A DNA stretch of 64,000 nucleotides from assembly GCA_025062325.1 (NCBI GenBank), contig JANXAL010000140.1, positions 1 through 64,000 on the forward strand, given 5' to 3'. Both the position numbers and the translations under genes were made by a program. The stretch's first letter is position 1, and each line of letters begins with the position of its first letter. The stretch comes from Roseiflexus sp. (GTDB lineage Bacteria; Chloroflexota; Chloroflexia; Chloroflexales; Roseiflexaceae). This document shows, piece by piece, positions 8,141-15,817 of this stretch. Under the pieces are notes generated by a model. It was given only the letters and a program-made list of their open reading frames with translations. It was not told the DNA's origin and ran no database searches.

Positions 8141-8500
8141 ATGATCACAACCGCTAATCGAATTTTCGTCAACCCGGACTACGCTGATCTGTTCGAGGAG
8201 AACTTTCGCAACCGCGCCGGTCTGGTCGACAAGATGCCCGGCTTTGTCAGCAACCAACTGTTGCGTCCGGTCAATCCCGGTGATCCGTATATCGTTCTGA
8301 CAGTCTGGGAGAGTCGGGAGCATTTCGAGAACTGGGTACGTTCGGATGCGTTTCGCCTGGGGCACGCGCGCTCGAGCAGTCTGCCTCCTGAGGCGTTCAG
8401 TGCGCCGAGCAAACTGGAGTTGCACGAGATCGTGCTTGACACCAGCCGCCCCGACCTAGTTCCCGAACCGCGCGGCAAGCCATTCCGGGCGCATGGGTGA
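8141..8500 (+). CDS. Heme-degrading monooxygenase, IsdG/HmoA type (ABM domain)
   Basis: 119 residues with the antibiotic-biosynthesis-monooxygenase ferredoxin-like fold signature. The residues known to be essential in IsdG/IsdI are all in place: Asn6 (TANRI), Trp65 (FENWV) and His75 (RLGHARS). Family landmarks MPGFVSNQLLRP and VLTVWESREHF are also present. The start ATG at 8141 follows a strong GAGGAGG. The same frame is open further upstream, but that part overlaps the ccmD-like gene and lacks family similarity. Opening of imported heme to release iron is the likely role and fits the transporter upstream. The C-terminal 20 residues beyond the fold (Pro-rich) are unusual. Confidence 0.85.
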   Translation: MITTANRIFVNPDYADLFEENFRNRAGLVDKMPGFVSNQLLRPVNPGDPYIVLTVWESREHFENWVRSDAFRLGHARSSSLPPEAFSAPSKLELHEIVLDTSRPDLVPEPRGKPFRAHG

Positions 8501-8504
8501 TTCG

Positions 8505-8711
8505 GCGTAGATGACCGTCACCTGGGCAGGCAGGGCAGCGATCAAGAGGCGCGCCGCAACCCCGGGTTTCGTCCGCGCCTGCTGCCAGCGGCAGCGGTGA
8601 TGGTCATCTAACCGGCGCGGGCAGAGCAGCAATCAGTGGCGCGTTCAAAGCAGGTGCAGCCTGCTCGCCTCGGCGCTGGCAGCGGTGACGGTCATCTAGC
8701 CTGGGAGGTGC
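8505..8711 (+). repeat. Degenerate tandem repeat of about 88 bp
   Basis: Two and a half imperfect copies. The GGTCATCTA word recurs at 8602 and 8690, the GCGGGCAGAGCAGCAATCA-like word occurs at about 8526 and 8614, and the CTGGCAGCGGTGACGG-like end is at about 8583 and 8676. GATGACCGTCACC (8510-8522) is also the exact reverse complement of GGTGACGGTCATC (8684-8696), so the array could fold back. It separates the monooxygenase gene from the second permease gene. Confidence 0.5.
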
Positions 8712-8714
8712 GTG

Positions 8715-9680
8715 ATGGAGCGGACAGTAGAGTTGCCGTCAAGCGCATCGGGAAAGGGTTTCACCCGGTTTTGGGCGTTCACCAGCGTCTTGCTCTGCGT
8801 CCTGTTTGTGATGAACCTTGCGCTCGGCGTTGTGACGCTCACGCCGGAACGCCTGCTGACCGCGTTTGTCGCGCCAGCCGCCGACCCGGCCGCAACAGCC
8901 ATTCTGTTCAGCATACGGCTTCCCAGGGCGCTTCTGGCATGCTGCGCTGGCGCTCTGACAGCGCTTGCGGCGCTGACTCTCGAGCGGATCGCCGAAAATG
9001 GAGAGGGTCACGATCCGGGGTGGAGCGGCATAATGGCACTGGGTGCGCTGGGCGCCGTTGTGGCGCTGACGGTTGCTGAGGGCGCGCCGTGGAGCGCGCC
9101 GGGTGCGCTGATCGGCAGTGGCACTGGCATCGCTCTCTTCATTGTCGCACAGCGCCGGTTACGGCGCGTCTGGCAGCGCAGAGCTGTCGGATGGAGCGTG
9201 GCGATGATCGCGCCTGTGCTGGCGTTCGCTCTGCTGATCGGCGATGTTCGGATCGCCACCTGGGTGCGCTGGCGCCTCGGCAGCCTGGAGCAACGCGACT
9301 GGCAGACATGGAGCGGTGTCTGGGTTCTCCTGCTGATCGCCGCGCCAGTTGGATTGGCAAGCGCATCAAAATCAGGGTTTCTCTGGACGCGCTATGCAGG
9401 CGCCACACTGACAGCCGCTACAGTCGTTGTTGCCGCTGGCGCGATCGGGTGGATCGGGCAGGCTGCCGCACGTTGGGCGAGCGTGGCTGCAACGTCTGGC
9501 ATGCAACGGGCAATTGCCGCCGTGTTGTTGGGCGCCGTGCTGCTGATCGGGATCGATCTCGCCGCTCGCGGATTGACGGCGCTCCTGCCATCGCTCAGTC
9601 TGGTCAGCGAGGTTCCGGTAGGCGCTCTTCTGGTTGTCTTGAGCCTCGTGTCGTTTCTGACTGCGCGCATCAGAAAGTGA
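8715..9680 (+). CDS. Divergent FecCD-like integral membrane protein
   Basis: About 321 residues, strongly hydrophobic, with eight or nine membrane segments. The SIRLPRALLACCAGALTALA segment and the C-terminal SEVPVGALLVVLSLVSF match the layout of FecCD permeases such as hmuU upstream (IRLPRVLLGVLVGAALAVSG and AEIPVGLITAFAGGPFF). The diagnostic NPLADPxxLGxSSGA loop that touches the ATPase is lost and replaced by ENGEGHDPGWSGIMALGALG. It may be a decayed second permease or a derived heme-handling membrane protein. The start ATG at 8715 follows GGGAGGTG; a GTG at 8712 would add one residue. Confidence 0.6.
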   Translation: MERTVELPSSASGKGFTRFWAFTSVLLCVLFVMNLALGVVTLTPERLLTAFVAPAADPAATAILFSIRLPRALLACCAGALTALAALTLERIAENGEGHDPGWSGIMALGALGAVVALTVAEGAPWSAPGALIGSGTGIALFIVAQRRLRRVWQRRAVGWSVAMIAPVLAFALLIGDVRIATWVRWRLGSLEQRDWQTWSGVWVLLLIAAPVGLASASKSGFLWTRYAGATLTAATVVVAAGAIGWIGQAAARWASVAATSGMQRAIAAVLLGAVLLIGIDLAARGLTALLPSLSLVSEVPVGALLVVLSLVSFLTARIRK

Positions 9681-9698
9681 CGGTTCCGCAAAGAGACA

Positions 9699-9707
9699 TG
9701 CTATAAT
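9699..9707 (+). promoter_or_regulatory. Extended -10 promoter candidate
   Basis: TGC directly before TATAAT (9702-9707), no good -35. It would start a transcript about 55 bases before the next gene. The same TGC-TATAAT layout recurs before other genes in the window. Confidence 0.5.
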
Positions 9708-9770
9708 CGATCCATCATCGCCGGAAAATGTTTGAAACACGCCTGAAAGGGGCCTGGAACGGAAACCGCC

Positions 9771-10154
9771 ATGGCAGTTGCAGATGCTGTTGATCGCGTG
9801 ATGGCACGAGTGCTCTTCGTAACGCTGCCGCCGCCCACCGAAGAGGAAGTCATGCCAGAAGAGGCGAAGGAAGGGCGCACGATTGGGCTGGCGCTTGTCA
9901 TCTCAGGGTTACGCTGCACGTTACAGTACCTGATTCTGCCGATTGTTTTGCCGATCATCGGGTTAGCGGGCAGTTTTTCGCTAGTCGTAGCTATGGCGCT
10001 GGACCTGGTGGCGCTCTGGCTGCTCATTTCGGGTCTGCGTTATCTCTGGCGCACGCGCCATCCGCACCGCTTCGACATGCTGCCGCTGTCCGCCGCCATT
10101 CTGGCGATCATTTTCGGTTCTTTCATCTATGATGTCTGGCGATTGATCTTATGA
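9771..10154 (+). CDS. Small membrane protein of unknown function
   Basis: 127 residues. After an acidic, Pro/Glu-rich N-terminal part (PPPTEEEVMPEEAKEG) there are about three hydrophobic helices: GLALVISGLRCTLQYLILPI, then SLVVAMALDLVALWLLISGL, and LSAAILAIIFGSFIYDVW near the end. A basic loop (RYLWRTRHPHRF) separates the last two. I do not recognise a named family. It overlaps the next gene by ATGA, so the two are translated together, and both sit between the heme genes and the DtxR-type repressor. An extended -10 promoter lies upstream, so they may be expressed independently of the heme operon. Confidence 0.6.
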   Translation: MAVADAVDRVMARVLFVTLPPPTEEEVMPEEAKEGRTIGLALVISGLRCTLQYLILPIVLPIIGLAGSFSLVVAMALDLVALWLLISGLRYLWRTRHPHRFDMLPLSAAILAIIFGSFIYDVWRLIL

Positions 10155-10678
10155 TCCCGCCCTTTCTTGCCTCCTTCGCCCTGTGGACGGCGCTGTTGAC
10201 GCTGGCGCGGCTGCACCTGGGCATCGCCAATGAGGACGGTTCGCACGATCCGGCGACGCCGTTCATCATTGACAATCCCACTCTCGCCCAGGCGATCTAC
10301 GGTCGACTCAGCGCAGCAGCACCATCCGCGTACTACACGTTTTCTGTTCCTGAATCCACCGGGATCCGCGCGATGCTGCTCATTCCCGAAAAAGAGCATC
10401 AATCCGGCTTTAGGGCATACATCACCCTCTTCGGTCCGGGTTTTCCCGCAGCAGGGCTGACGCCAGCAATTCATCCAGCGCCGCTAACGATTGCTGGGCG
10501 CAACTATTATCTGATCCAATCCTACGTGCCGCCGCTGCCAGAAGCCGGCGCCTATCGAATCGAGGTTCGCCGCGATGCAGGGAGCGGCGTGTACTGCCTC
10601 TGCGTCGGCACGCGCGAAGGCGGACATGCTGACGCTGCAATGCGCGCACGGATCGAGCGCATGCTTGCAGAAGCGTAA
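10151..10678 (+). CDS. Putative exported or membrane-anchored protein of unknown function
   Basis: 175 residues. A hydrophobic N-terminus (PPFLASFALWTALLTLARL) looks like a signal anchor. The rest is a compact beta-rich domain: FSVPESTGIRAMLLIPE, FRAYITLFGPGF, YYLIQSYVPPLPEAGAYRIEV. The PEAGAYRIEV stretch is reminiscent of C-terminal beta-sandwich domains of secreted proteins. Two Cys (YCLCVG) near the end could bind metal or form a disulfide. The ATGA overlap with the upstream membrane protein suggests a two-component surface unit. Function not recognised. Iron or heme binding is only suggested by the neighbourhood. Confidence 0.55.
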   Translation: MIPPFLASFALWTALLTLARLHLGIANEDGSHDPATPFIIDNPTLAQAIYGRLSAAAPSAYYTFSVPESTGIRAMLLIPEKEHQSGFRAYITLFGPGFPAAGLTPAIHPAPLTIAGRNYYLIQSYVPPLPEAGAYRIEVRRDAGSGVYCLCVGTREGGHADAAMRARIERMLAEA

Positions 10679-10741
10679 TGTGTCAGCAATCAGACCGCAT
10701 CGTCGCCAACGACTACGCAAGGCGCAGAAACAGGACATGCC

Positions 10742-11458
10742 ATGACATCACGGGTTGTCTATCTGACAGGCGCCGACGGCATTGATGACCATACCAGCGA
10801 GAGGGATGGACTTGAACGCGCCTGTTTAGAAGTTGTCGCTGTGTTGAGTGAACGGCGTGAGCCGGTGGTGACTCCGCAGGTTGTTCACTGGATGCGCGCG
10901 CGGGCGCTGGCGCCATCCATCGTTCTTGCGCTGCGGCAACTGGAGCAGAAAGGTCTGATCAGGCGCGATGATGCGAATATCGTTCATCTGACCGATGAAG
11001 GCGCTGCGGCTGGCGCACAGATCCTTCGTCGCCGTCGTCTCCTCGAGCGCTTCCTCAACGACACCCTCAAAGTGCCGTGGCACGAGGTGTACCGCGAGGC
11101 GAAGCATCTGGAACCGGTTCTCTCGCCAGTGATGGAGGCGCGGATTGAAGCGCTCACCGAGCAGGCGACAACCTGCCCGTATGGCAATCCTATCCCCGGA
11201 CGCAGCGAGACGCATCCTAACGAGCAACGGCTAATCACTGCGCCGGTCGATGCCTGGTTTATCATTTCCCGGATTGACGAGGAAGCTGGCGAGGACAGTT
11301 GCGCACTCCAGTTTCTCTGGACACGCGGGTTGCGTCCCGGAACGCCGTTGATCCGTCGCCCAGACGCACCTGATGGTCTGGTTGTGCAACGCGCCGACCG
11401 GCGGATCGTTCTCTCGCGCCGCATCGCGCGCTTTCTCTGGGGACGCAGCAAATTATAA
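10742..11458 (+). CDS. DtxR/IdeR/MntR-family metal-dependent transcriptional repressor
   Basis: 238 residues in the usual order for long DtxR-family members. An N-terminal winged helix spans about 25-85 (PSIVLALRQLEQKGLIRRDD, VHLTDEGAAAGAQILRRRRL). The metal-binding dimerisation domain follows (LLERFLNDTLKVPWHEVYRE, EAKHLEPVLSP) with the family-specific TTCPYGNPIPG near 145. The C-terminal part is a FeoA/SH3-like domain (LRPGTPLIRRPDAPDGL). Cys, His and Glu ligand positions are kept in the dimerisation domain. Start ATG at 10742 with AGGA upstream. It ends the heme/iron island and is the obvious candidate to bind the ATTAG-N6-CTAAT palindrome over the hmuV promoter. Fe versus Mn cannot be told. 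Confidence 0.88.
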   Translation: MTSRVVYLTGADGIDDHTSERDGLERACLEVVAVLSERREPVVTPQVVHWMRARALAPSIVLALRQLEQKGLIRRDDANIVHLTDEGAAAGAQILRRRRLLERFLNDTLKVPWHEVYREAKHLEPVLSPVMEARIEALTEQATTCPYGNPIPGRSETHPNEQRLITAPVDAWFIISRIDEEAGEDSCALQFLWTRGLRPGTPLIRRPDAPDGLVVQRADRRIVLSRRIARFLWGRSKL

Positions 11459-12652
11459 TCAAACGCTAACTGGCAGACGTCTCAATCCGCGCAGCCAAGT
11501 GACCGGTTTCCACTCCGGTTGATCGGTCGCCAGTCGTATGGCTGGCAGGTGCTCCAGAATGTGACTGAACGCTACCCGCGCCTCAATTCGCGCCAGCGGC
11601 GCACCCAGGCAGTAGTGGATCCCTGAACCGAACCCCAGATGCGGGTTGGGATGGCGCGTGATGTCGAAGCGATCCGGATCGGGGAAGTGCGCCGGGTCGC
11701 GGTTGGCAGCGCCAAACATGAGACTGATCTGCTGTCCTGGTTCGATCCGCTGTCCCGCAATCTCGAACGCCTCGGCGGCAAACCGCGGAGTCGAGCGCTG
11801 CACCGGGCTTTCGTAGCGCAGCATTTCTTCGATAGCAGACGTCAGGTATTCCGGGTGCTGTCGCAGCAATGCCAGTTGCTCTGGGTGACGCAGCAACGTC
11901 AGCAACCCGTTGCCGATCAGGTTTACCGTGGTCTCGTGACCGGCAATCAGGAGCAGAATGCACATTCCCAGCAGTTCATCCTCACTCAGTCGATCTTCGG
12001 CATCGCGCGCGGCGATCAGGGCGCTGATCAGATCGTCGCGCGGCTGCTGGCGACGCTGCTGGATCAACGCTGTGAAATAGGCAACTAGCGATGCCATCGC
12101 CTCCTGCGACCTGCGCGCCGCCTCCTCGCCGCCGAGCACCGAGTCGCTCCCGATCATAACCTGATCAGACCAGGCGCTGAACCGGTCGTGATCCTCGAAT
12201 GGCACACCGAGCAGTTCTGCAATGACCATAATTGGCAGAGGACGGGCGTAGTCTGCGATAAAATCTGCTGCACCCCTTTTGCGAATGCGTGCCAGCAGAT
12301 CCAGGCTCATCTGTTCGATGCGCGGCTCGAGGCTCTGCACACGGCGCGGCGTGAACGCATGGCTCGCCAGCCGCCGCAACCGCGTGTGGTCGGGCGGGTC
12401 GCGCTGCAACATGGCCCGGTCAAGGGGGGTCAGACTATCGGGGGGAGCGATGCGACTTGTATCCTTAAAGACTGGCGCATTGTGCAGGATGAAGATGACG
12501 TCATCGTACCGTGCGATGCACCACATTCCGCCCGGCGCATTGCTGTGCGGCAGCCAGAACACCGGCGTCTGCTCGATCAACCGCCGATACACGGGGTAGG
12601 GATTAGCAAGGAACTCAGGACTTGCTAGCTCGGCAACGAGAGCATCAGTCAT
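11459..12652 (-). CDS. Cytochrome P450
   Basis: A soluble bacterial class P450 of 397 residues. The I-helix motif is AGHETTVNLIG, the ExxR motif is EEMLRYESP, and the heme-thiolate loop is FGSGIHYCLGAPLARIE with the ligand Cys. The N-terminal SPEFLANPYPVYRRLIEQTP and DPPDHTRLRRLASHAFTPRR are also typical, like the CYP107/CYP110-type monooxygenases of Chloroflexota. I chose ATG at 12652, which has GGAG ten bases upstream; a GTG at 12673 would add seven residues. No ferredoxin or reductase is adjacent and the substrate is unknown. It converges with the DtxR-type gene, sharing no space between their stops. Confidence 0.92.
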   Translation of the reverse strand: MTDALVAELASPEFLANPYPVYRRLIEQTPVFWLPHSNAPGGMWCIARYDDVIFILHNAPVFKDTSRIAPPDSLTPLDRAMLQRDPPDHTRLRRLASHAFTPRRVQSLEPRIEQMSLDLLARIRKRGAADFIADYARPLPIMVIAELLGVPFEDHDRFSAWSDQVMIGSDSVLGGEEAARRSQEAMASLVAYFTALIQQRRQQPRDDLISALIAARDAEDRLSEDELLGMCILLLIAGHETTVNLIGNGLLTLLRHPEQLALLRQHPEYLTSAIEEMLRYESPVQRSTPRFAAEAFEIAGQRIEPGQQISLMFGAANRDPAHFPDPDRFDITRHPNPHLGFGSGIHYCLGAPLARIEARVAFSHILEHLPAIRLATDQPEWKPVTWLRGLRRLPVSV

Positions 12653-12760
12653 ATGTACGGGTTCTCCGTCCACATGCCTTGATCAAGCTCATATAAAGCA
12701 CAAAAGCGCAAAGATCTTACGTTACCGATAGCCCGAGGTCTCGCATTTGCGATGTTATTT

Positions 12761-13549
12761 CTACATCCGCAGAGCATGCCCTACAGTCTGCACCAGCGCC
12801 AGCACTGCGACTGTTCCTGCCAGCGCCCACCAGTCGCGCTCGCCCATCTGGTGCGGATTGATCGTTAGGAAGCGACCGTCGAAGCCGCGCGCCAGCATTG
12901 CCTGATGCACCCGCTCACTGCGCTCATAACTGCGCAAAAAGAGTTGCCCAACCATATATCCCGCCACCTGCGCTCGCCAGAGGATCGAACCGCCGCTTCC
13001 TGCGCTGCGTGCATCGCGCGCGCGCATCAACCGCAGCGCCTCATCGGTCAACACGTCTAGGTAGCGGAGCATCAACCCAATGACGCCGACCAGAAGCGGA
13101 GGAACGTACAGATGCCGCAGAGCGTGGAGCAGGTCAGGAATGTTCGTGACCGCTGTCAGCACAATTGCCATCTGCACCGACAGCCAGCTCCGCGCTAGGA
13201 TGCTGAGGAAGCGTGTTACTCCTGCGTCGGTCACCACCAGCGCGTAGCTGCCGACCTGCCAACCGGCGACTGGTAATCCTGGCGTGGCAAACAAAACGCT
13301 GACGGCAACAAGCACGAATGGCAGCGCTACAAACGACCGCTTTAGCGCGAAGAACGCTCCCAGCCTCGCTAGCATACACACGAACGTCACCAGTCCCAGT
13401 GATAAGGCGAATGCCGTCCATGCGCCATCAGGCACGAGCGTATTTGACGCGATGAACAGAACAGTAATGATGACCTTGACCCGCGGCTCGAGCCGGTGCA
13501 CAATGCTCACACCGTTGTGATAACGATCTGACAGATGGGTGTGCGTCAT
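12761..13549 (-). CDS. cbiQ: Energy-coupling factor transmembrane protein of a cobalt/nickel importer
   Basis: The T component that links the substrate-binding membrane protein to the ATPases, 262 residues with about five or six membrane segments. The first helices follow HRLEPRVKVIITVLFIASN. The coupling-helix motifs are LMRARDARS (Ala-Arg-Gly/Asp type) and MLARGFDGRF near the C-terminus, both diagnostic for EcfT/CbiQ. The frame is open much further upstream, but the first 95 codons overlap cbiM and are not family-like. ATG at 13549 gives a normal length. It lies 22 bases after cbiM. No ATPase (CbiO) follows. Confidence 0.85.
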   Translation of the reverse strand: MTHTHLSDRYHNGVSIVHRLEPRVKVIITVLFIASNTLVPDGAWTAFALSLGLVTFVCMLARLGAFFALKRSFVALPFVLVAVSVLFATPGLPVAGWQVGSYALVVTDAGVTRFLSILARSWLSVQMAIVLTAVTNIPDLLHALRHLYVPPLLVGVIGLMLRYLDVLTDEALRLMRARDARSAGSGGSILWRAQVAGYMVGQLFLRSYERSERVHQAMLARGFDGRFLTINPHQMGERDWWALAGTVAVLALVQTVGHALRM

Positions 13550-13571
13550 AAAAGAACCGAGAACCTGATCC

Positions 13572-14558
13572 CTAACCCCTAACCCCCATCCTCCGGCTCC
13601 GCAACGCCTGGGCAACAAGGATGACGACAACGGCGACGACCAGCGCTCCGATAATGCCTGCCACAATTGTCGAGAGCGGCGTCTCCCCCAGGAAGGGCAC
13701 CGTATAGTCGGGAATAATCTCATACGGCGCGCTCTGTCCCAGGCTAATAAAGCCGATATCCTCCGCCACGCGCTCGAGGCCGTCCGGGTCGGCAGATGCG
13801 AGCGGCGACAGAACAACGACAATGAGCGACGCAATAGCGCCGCCGATAATCCAGCCGCGATCAGCGCCGCCGCGCTGCGCGCTGGCGTCCAATATCTCAG
13901 GCCGAGTGCGCAGAATGAACGAAACCGCTGCTACGGTGATCAACGCCTCGCCAATGCCGATCAGCGCGTGAACGCTCATCATCGCCGGGATCACGATGTC
14001 GAGCGGAACCGTTCCGCTCAACCAGAGTTGCAGCGACGTCGCCAGTGCGGCGCCCATCACTGAGAGCCACGCTGCCACGCTGATGACCGCTAGGCGGGTT
14101 GCCTGACGCCGGTTAATGACGCTGCGGTACAGACCGTAGCCGATCAGGGTTGTGATCAGCCCCATATTCAGAATGTTTGCGCCCATGACCAGGAGTCCGC
14201 CATCCTGAAAGAGCAGCGCCTGTACGGCGATCACAGCAGTCATGACCAGAATCCCCGCCCACGGACCAAGCGTCACCGCTGCCAGCACGCCGCCCAGCAG
14301 GTGCCCTGATGTTCCGCCGGCAACGGGAAAATTGATCATCTGCGCGGCAAAAATGAACGCTGCCATGATGCCCATCAGCGGCATCTGACGTTCATCGAGC
14401 GTGCACTGCGCCTGTTGCGCAGCGCGTGCGATGAGCGCAATCGCACCAATCCAGCAGACAATCGAGATCGGCAGGTTGAGGAAACCGTCGGGAATATGCA
14501 GTTCCGCCCCGAAGAGCGACCACGACGCACCGGGAATGTAACTGGTGATTGCGCTCAT
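13572..14558 (-). CDS. cbiM: Cobalt/nickel ECF transporter substrate-capture protein, CbiM-CbiN-type fusion
   Basis: 328 residues. The metal-site N-terminal motif HIPDGFLNLP is present but preceded by about 20 extra residues. That matters because in CbiM/NikM the free N-terminal Met-His binds the metal, so processing or a different geometry would be required. Typical membrane parts are MIAAFIFAAQMINFPVAGGT-like, SGHLLGGVLAAVTLGPW and ANILNMGLI. The C-terminus carries a PDGLE domain (LASADPDGLERVAEDIGF) and a last helix, equivalent to CbiN. Start ATG at 14558 with AGGAGGAAAG. The last codons and the stop (GVRG then TAG) are made from a GGGGTTA-type repeat. Confidence 0.88.
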   Translation of the reverse strand: MSAITSYIPGASWSLFGAELHIPDGFLNLPISIVCWIGAIALIARAAQQAQCTLDERQMPLMGIMAAFIFAAQMINFPVAGGTSGHLLGGVLAAVTLGPWAGILVMTAVIAVQALLFQDGGLLVMGANILNMGLITTLIGYGLYRSVINRRQATRLAVISVAAWLSVMGAALATSLQLWLSGTVPLDIVIPAMMSVHALIGIGEALITVAAVSFILRTRPEILDASAQRGGADRGWIIGGAIASLIVVVLSPLASADPDGLERVAEDIGFISLGQSAPYEIIPDYTVPFLGETPLSTIVAGIIGALVVAVVVILVAQALRSRRMGVRG

Positions 14559-14576
14559 GTCTTTCCTCCTTGAACC

Positions 14577-14626
14577 AGGGGTGAGGGTTAAGGGTTGAGG
14601 GTTAGGGGTTAGGGGTTAGGGGTTAG
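14577..14626. repeat. Telomere-like GGGGTTA tract
   Basis: Eight runs of three or four G separated by TTA, TGA or TTAA, the last four being exact GGGGTTA units. It is directly upstream of the cbiM RBS, with the G-rich strand as the template strand for cbiM. It has the pattern of a G-quadruplex-forming sequence. Related tracts lie at 13568-13586, 18752-18783, 23365-23392 and 29497-29522. The rest of the gap to 14839 is low-complexity pyrimidine-rich sequence. Confidence 0.75.
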
Positions 14627-14839
14627 ATCGCTTGCCTTAACCCGCACTGTTCTTATGCGCAATGCGTACCCTTCGCGCCTGCAACCTGCCATCTCATAAC
14701 CTCTCGCCGCGCATCTTTCGCCTTTCATTCCTCACACAGAGGCACAAAGGCACAGAGATGCTCAGAACCACTCGTCACTCGTCACTCATCACTCATCACT
14801 TACCTCTCGCCTCTCGCCTCTTGCCTCGCGCCTTTCCTA

Positions 14840-15817
14840 TCACTCCCACAACGACGCCAGCAACGGCGGATCGATGTTGCCGCCGCATACAATGATCCCA
14901 ACACGTCGCGCTGAGTCTGGCAGCCGACCGGCAAGCGCTGCGGCGATGCCAGCCGCGCCGCTCGGCTCGACAACGAGTTTCATTCGCAGCATCACAAAGC
15001 GCATCGCTTCACGAATCTCATCGTCACTCACAGTGACAATCTGTGCGACGTGGCGTTGCACGACGGGAAACGTCAGCGCGCCGGGGGTCGTGACGCGCAG
15101 CCCGTCGGCGATCGTGGCAGGCGGCGGGATGGTGATTCGTTTGCCAGCCTCCAGCGAACGGCGCGTATCGTCGGCATCTTCTGGTTCGACGCCAATGACC
15201 TGGATGGCGGGACTCATACCGTGAGCGGCAATGGCGCAGCCGGAGATCAGCCCACCGCCGCCGACTGGCACAACCAGCGTATCGATACCCTCAACCTGTT
15301 CGAGCAGTTCGAGCGCCGCCGTTCCCTGCCCTGCCATAATATGCGGGTGATCATAGGGCGGCACGAGAGTTGCACCGCGCTCCTCCGCAATGCGCTGCGC
15401 CAGCGCCGCGCGATCGTCGCGCATGCGGTCGTAGAACACAATCTCGGCGCCATAGCCGCGAGTGGCTTCCACTTTGACCGCAGGCGCGTCGGAGGACATG
15501 CAGATAATGGCAGGCATATCGAGCAGGCGAGCGGCGAGCGCTACCCCCTGCGCGTGGTTCCCCGACGAGTACGCAACGACGCCTCGGCGACGCGCTTCGC
15601 CTGGCAGGCGGCTGATCATATTGTAGGCGCCACGAAACTTGAACGAGCCGCCGCGCTGCAGATTCTCGCACTTCAGGAATATCGCGCGCCCGGTCAGCGC
15701 ATCGAGCGTGCGCGAGGTCGCCACCGGCGTCAGATGGGCAATACCGCGCAGACGGTCGCGCGCAGCGAGCACGTCGGCAAACGAAAGGGCATCGTTCGTT
15801 TGGCTCCACATGGTATT
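14840..15817 (-). CDS. Threonine/serine ammonia-lyase (PLP fold type II)
   Basis: 325 residues, the length of single-domain catabolic-type threonine dehydratases or serine racemases without the regulatory ACT-like domain. The PLP lysine is in SFKFRGAYN, the phosphate-binding or substrate loop is SSGNHAQGVA, and the PLP-phosphate cradle is VPVGGGGLISG. The C-terminal IIVCGGNID is typical. It deaminates L-threonine or L-serine to 2-oxobutanoate or pyruvate. I chose GTG at 15817, with GGAG seven bases upstream; ATG at 15811 is the alternative. Lack of the C-terminal domain argues against feedback control by isoleucine, so serine racemase/dehydratase activity is also possible. Confidence 0.85.
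   Translation of the reverse strand, partial: NTMWSQTNDALSFADVLAARDRLRGIAHLTPVATSRTLDALTGRAIFLKCENLQRGGSFKFRGAYNMISRLPGEARRRGVVAYSSGNHAQGVALAARLLDMPAIICMSSDAPAVKVEATRGYGAEIVFYDRMRDDRAALAQRIAEERGATLVPPYDHPHIMAGQGTAALELLEQVEGIDTLVVPVGGGGLISGCAIAAHGMSPAIQVIGVEPEDADDTRRSLEAGKRITIPPPATIADGLRVTTPGALTFPVVQRHVAQIVTVSDDEIREAMRFVMLRMKLVVEPSGAAGIAAALAGRLPDSARRVGIIVCGGNIDPPLLASLWE

Noticed and set aside
12652-13549. A functional link between the P450 and the cobalt importer genes
   Set aside because: They share direction, but the gap of about 110 bases and lack of any known common pathway give no support beyond proximity.
13550-13834. 95-codon N-terminal extension of cbiQ
   Set aside because: It overlaps the end of cbiM in another frame, is Arg/Ser-rich without family similarity, and the ATG at 13549 gives normal CbiQ length.
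14559-14839. Possible cobalamin riboswitch before cbiM
   Set aside because: The gap is a GGGGTTA tract and pyrimidine-rich low-complexity sequence. No B12-box or conserved core is present.
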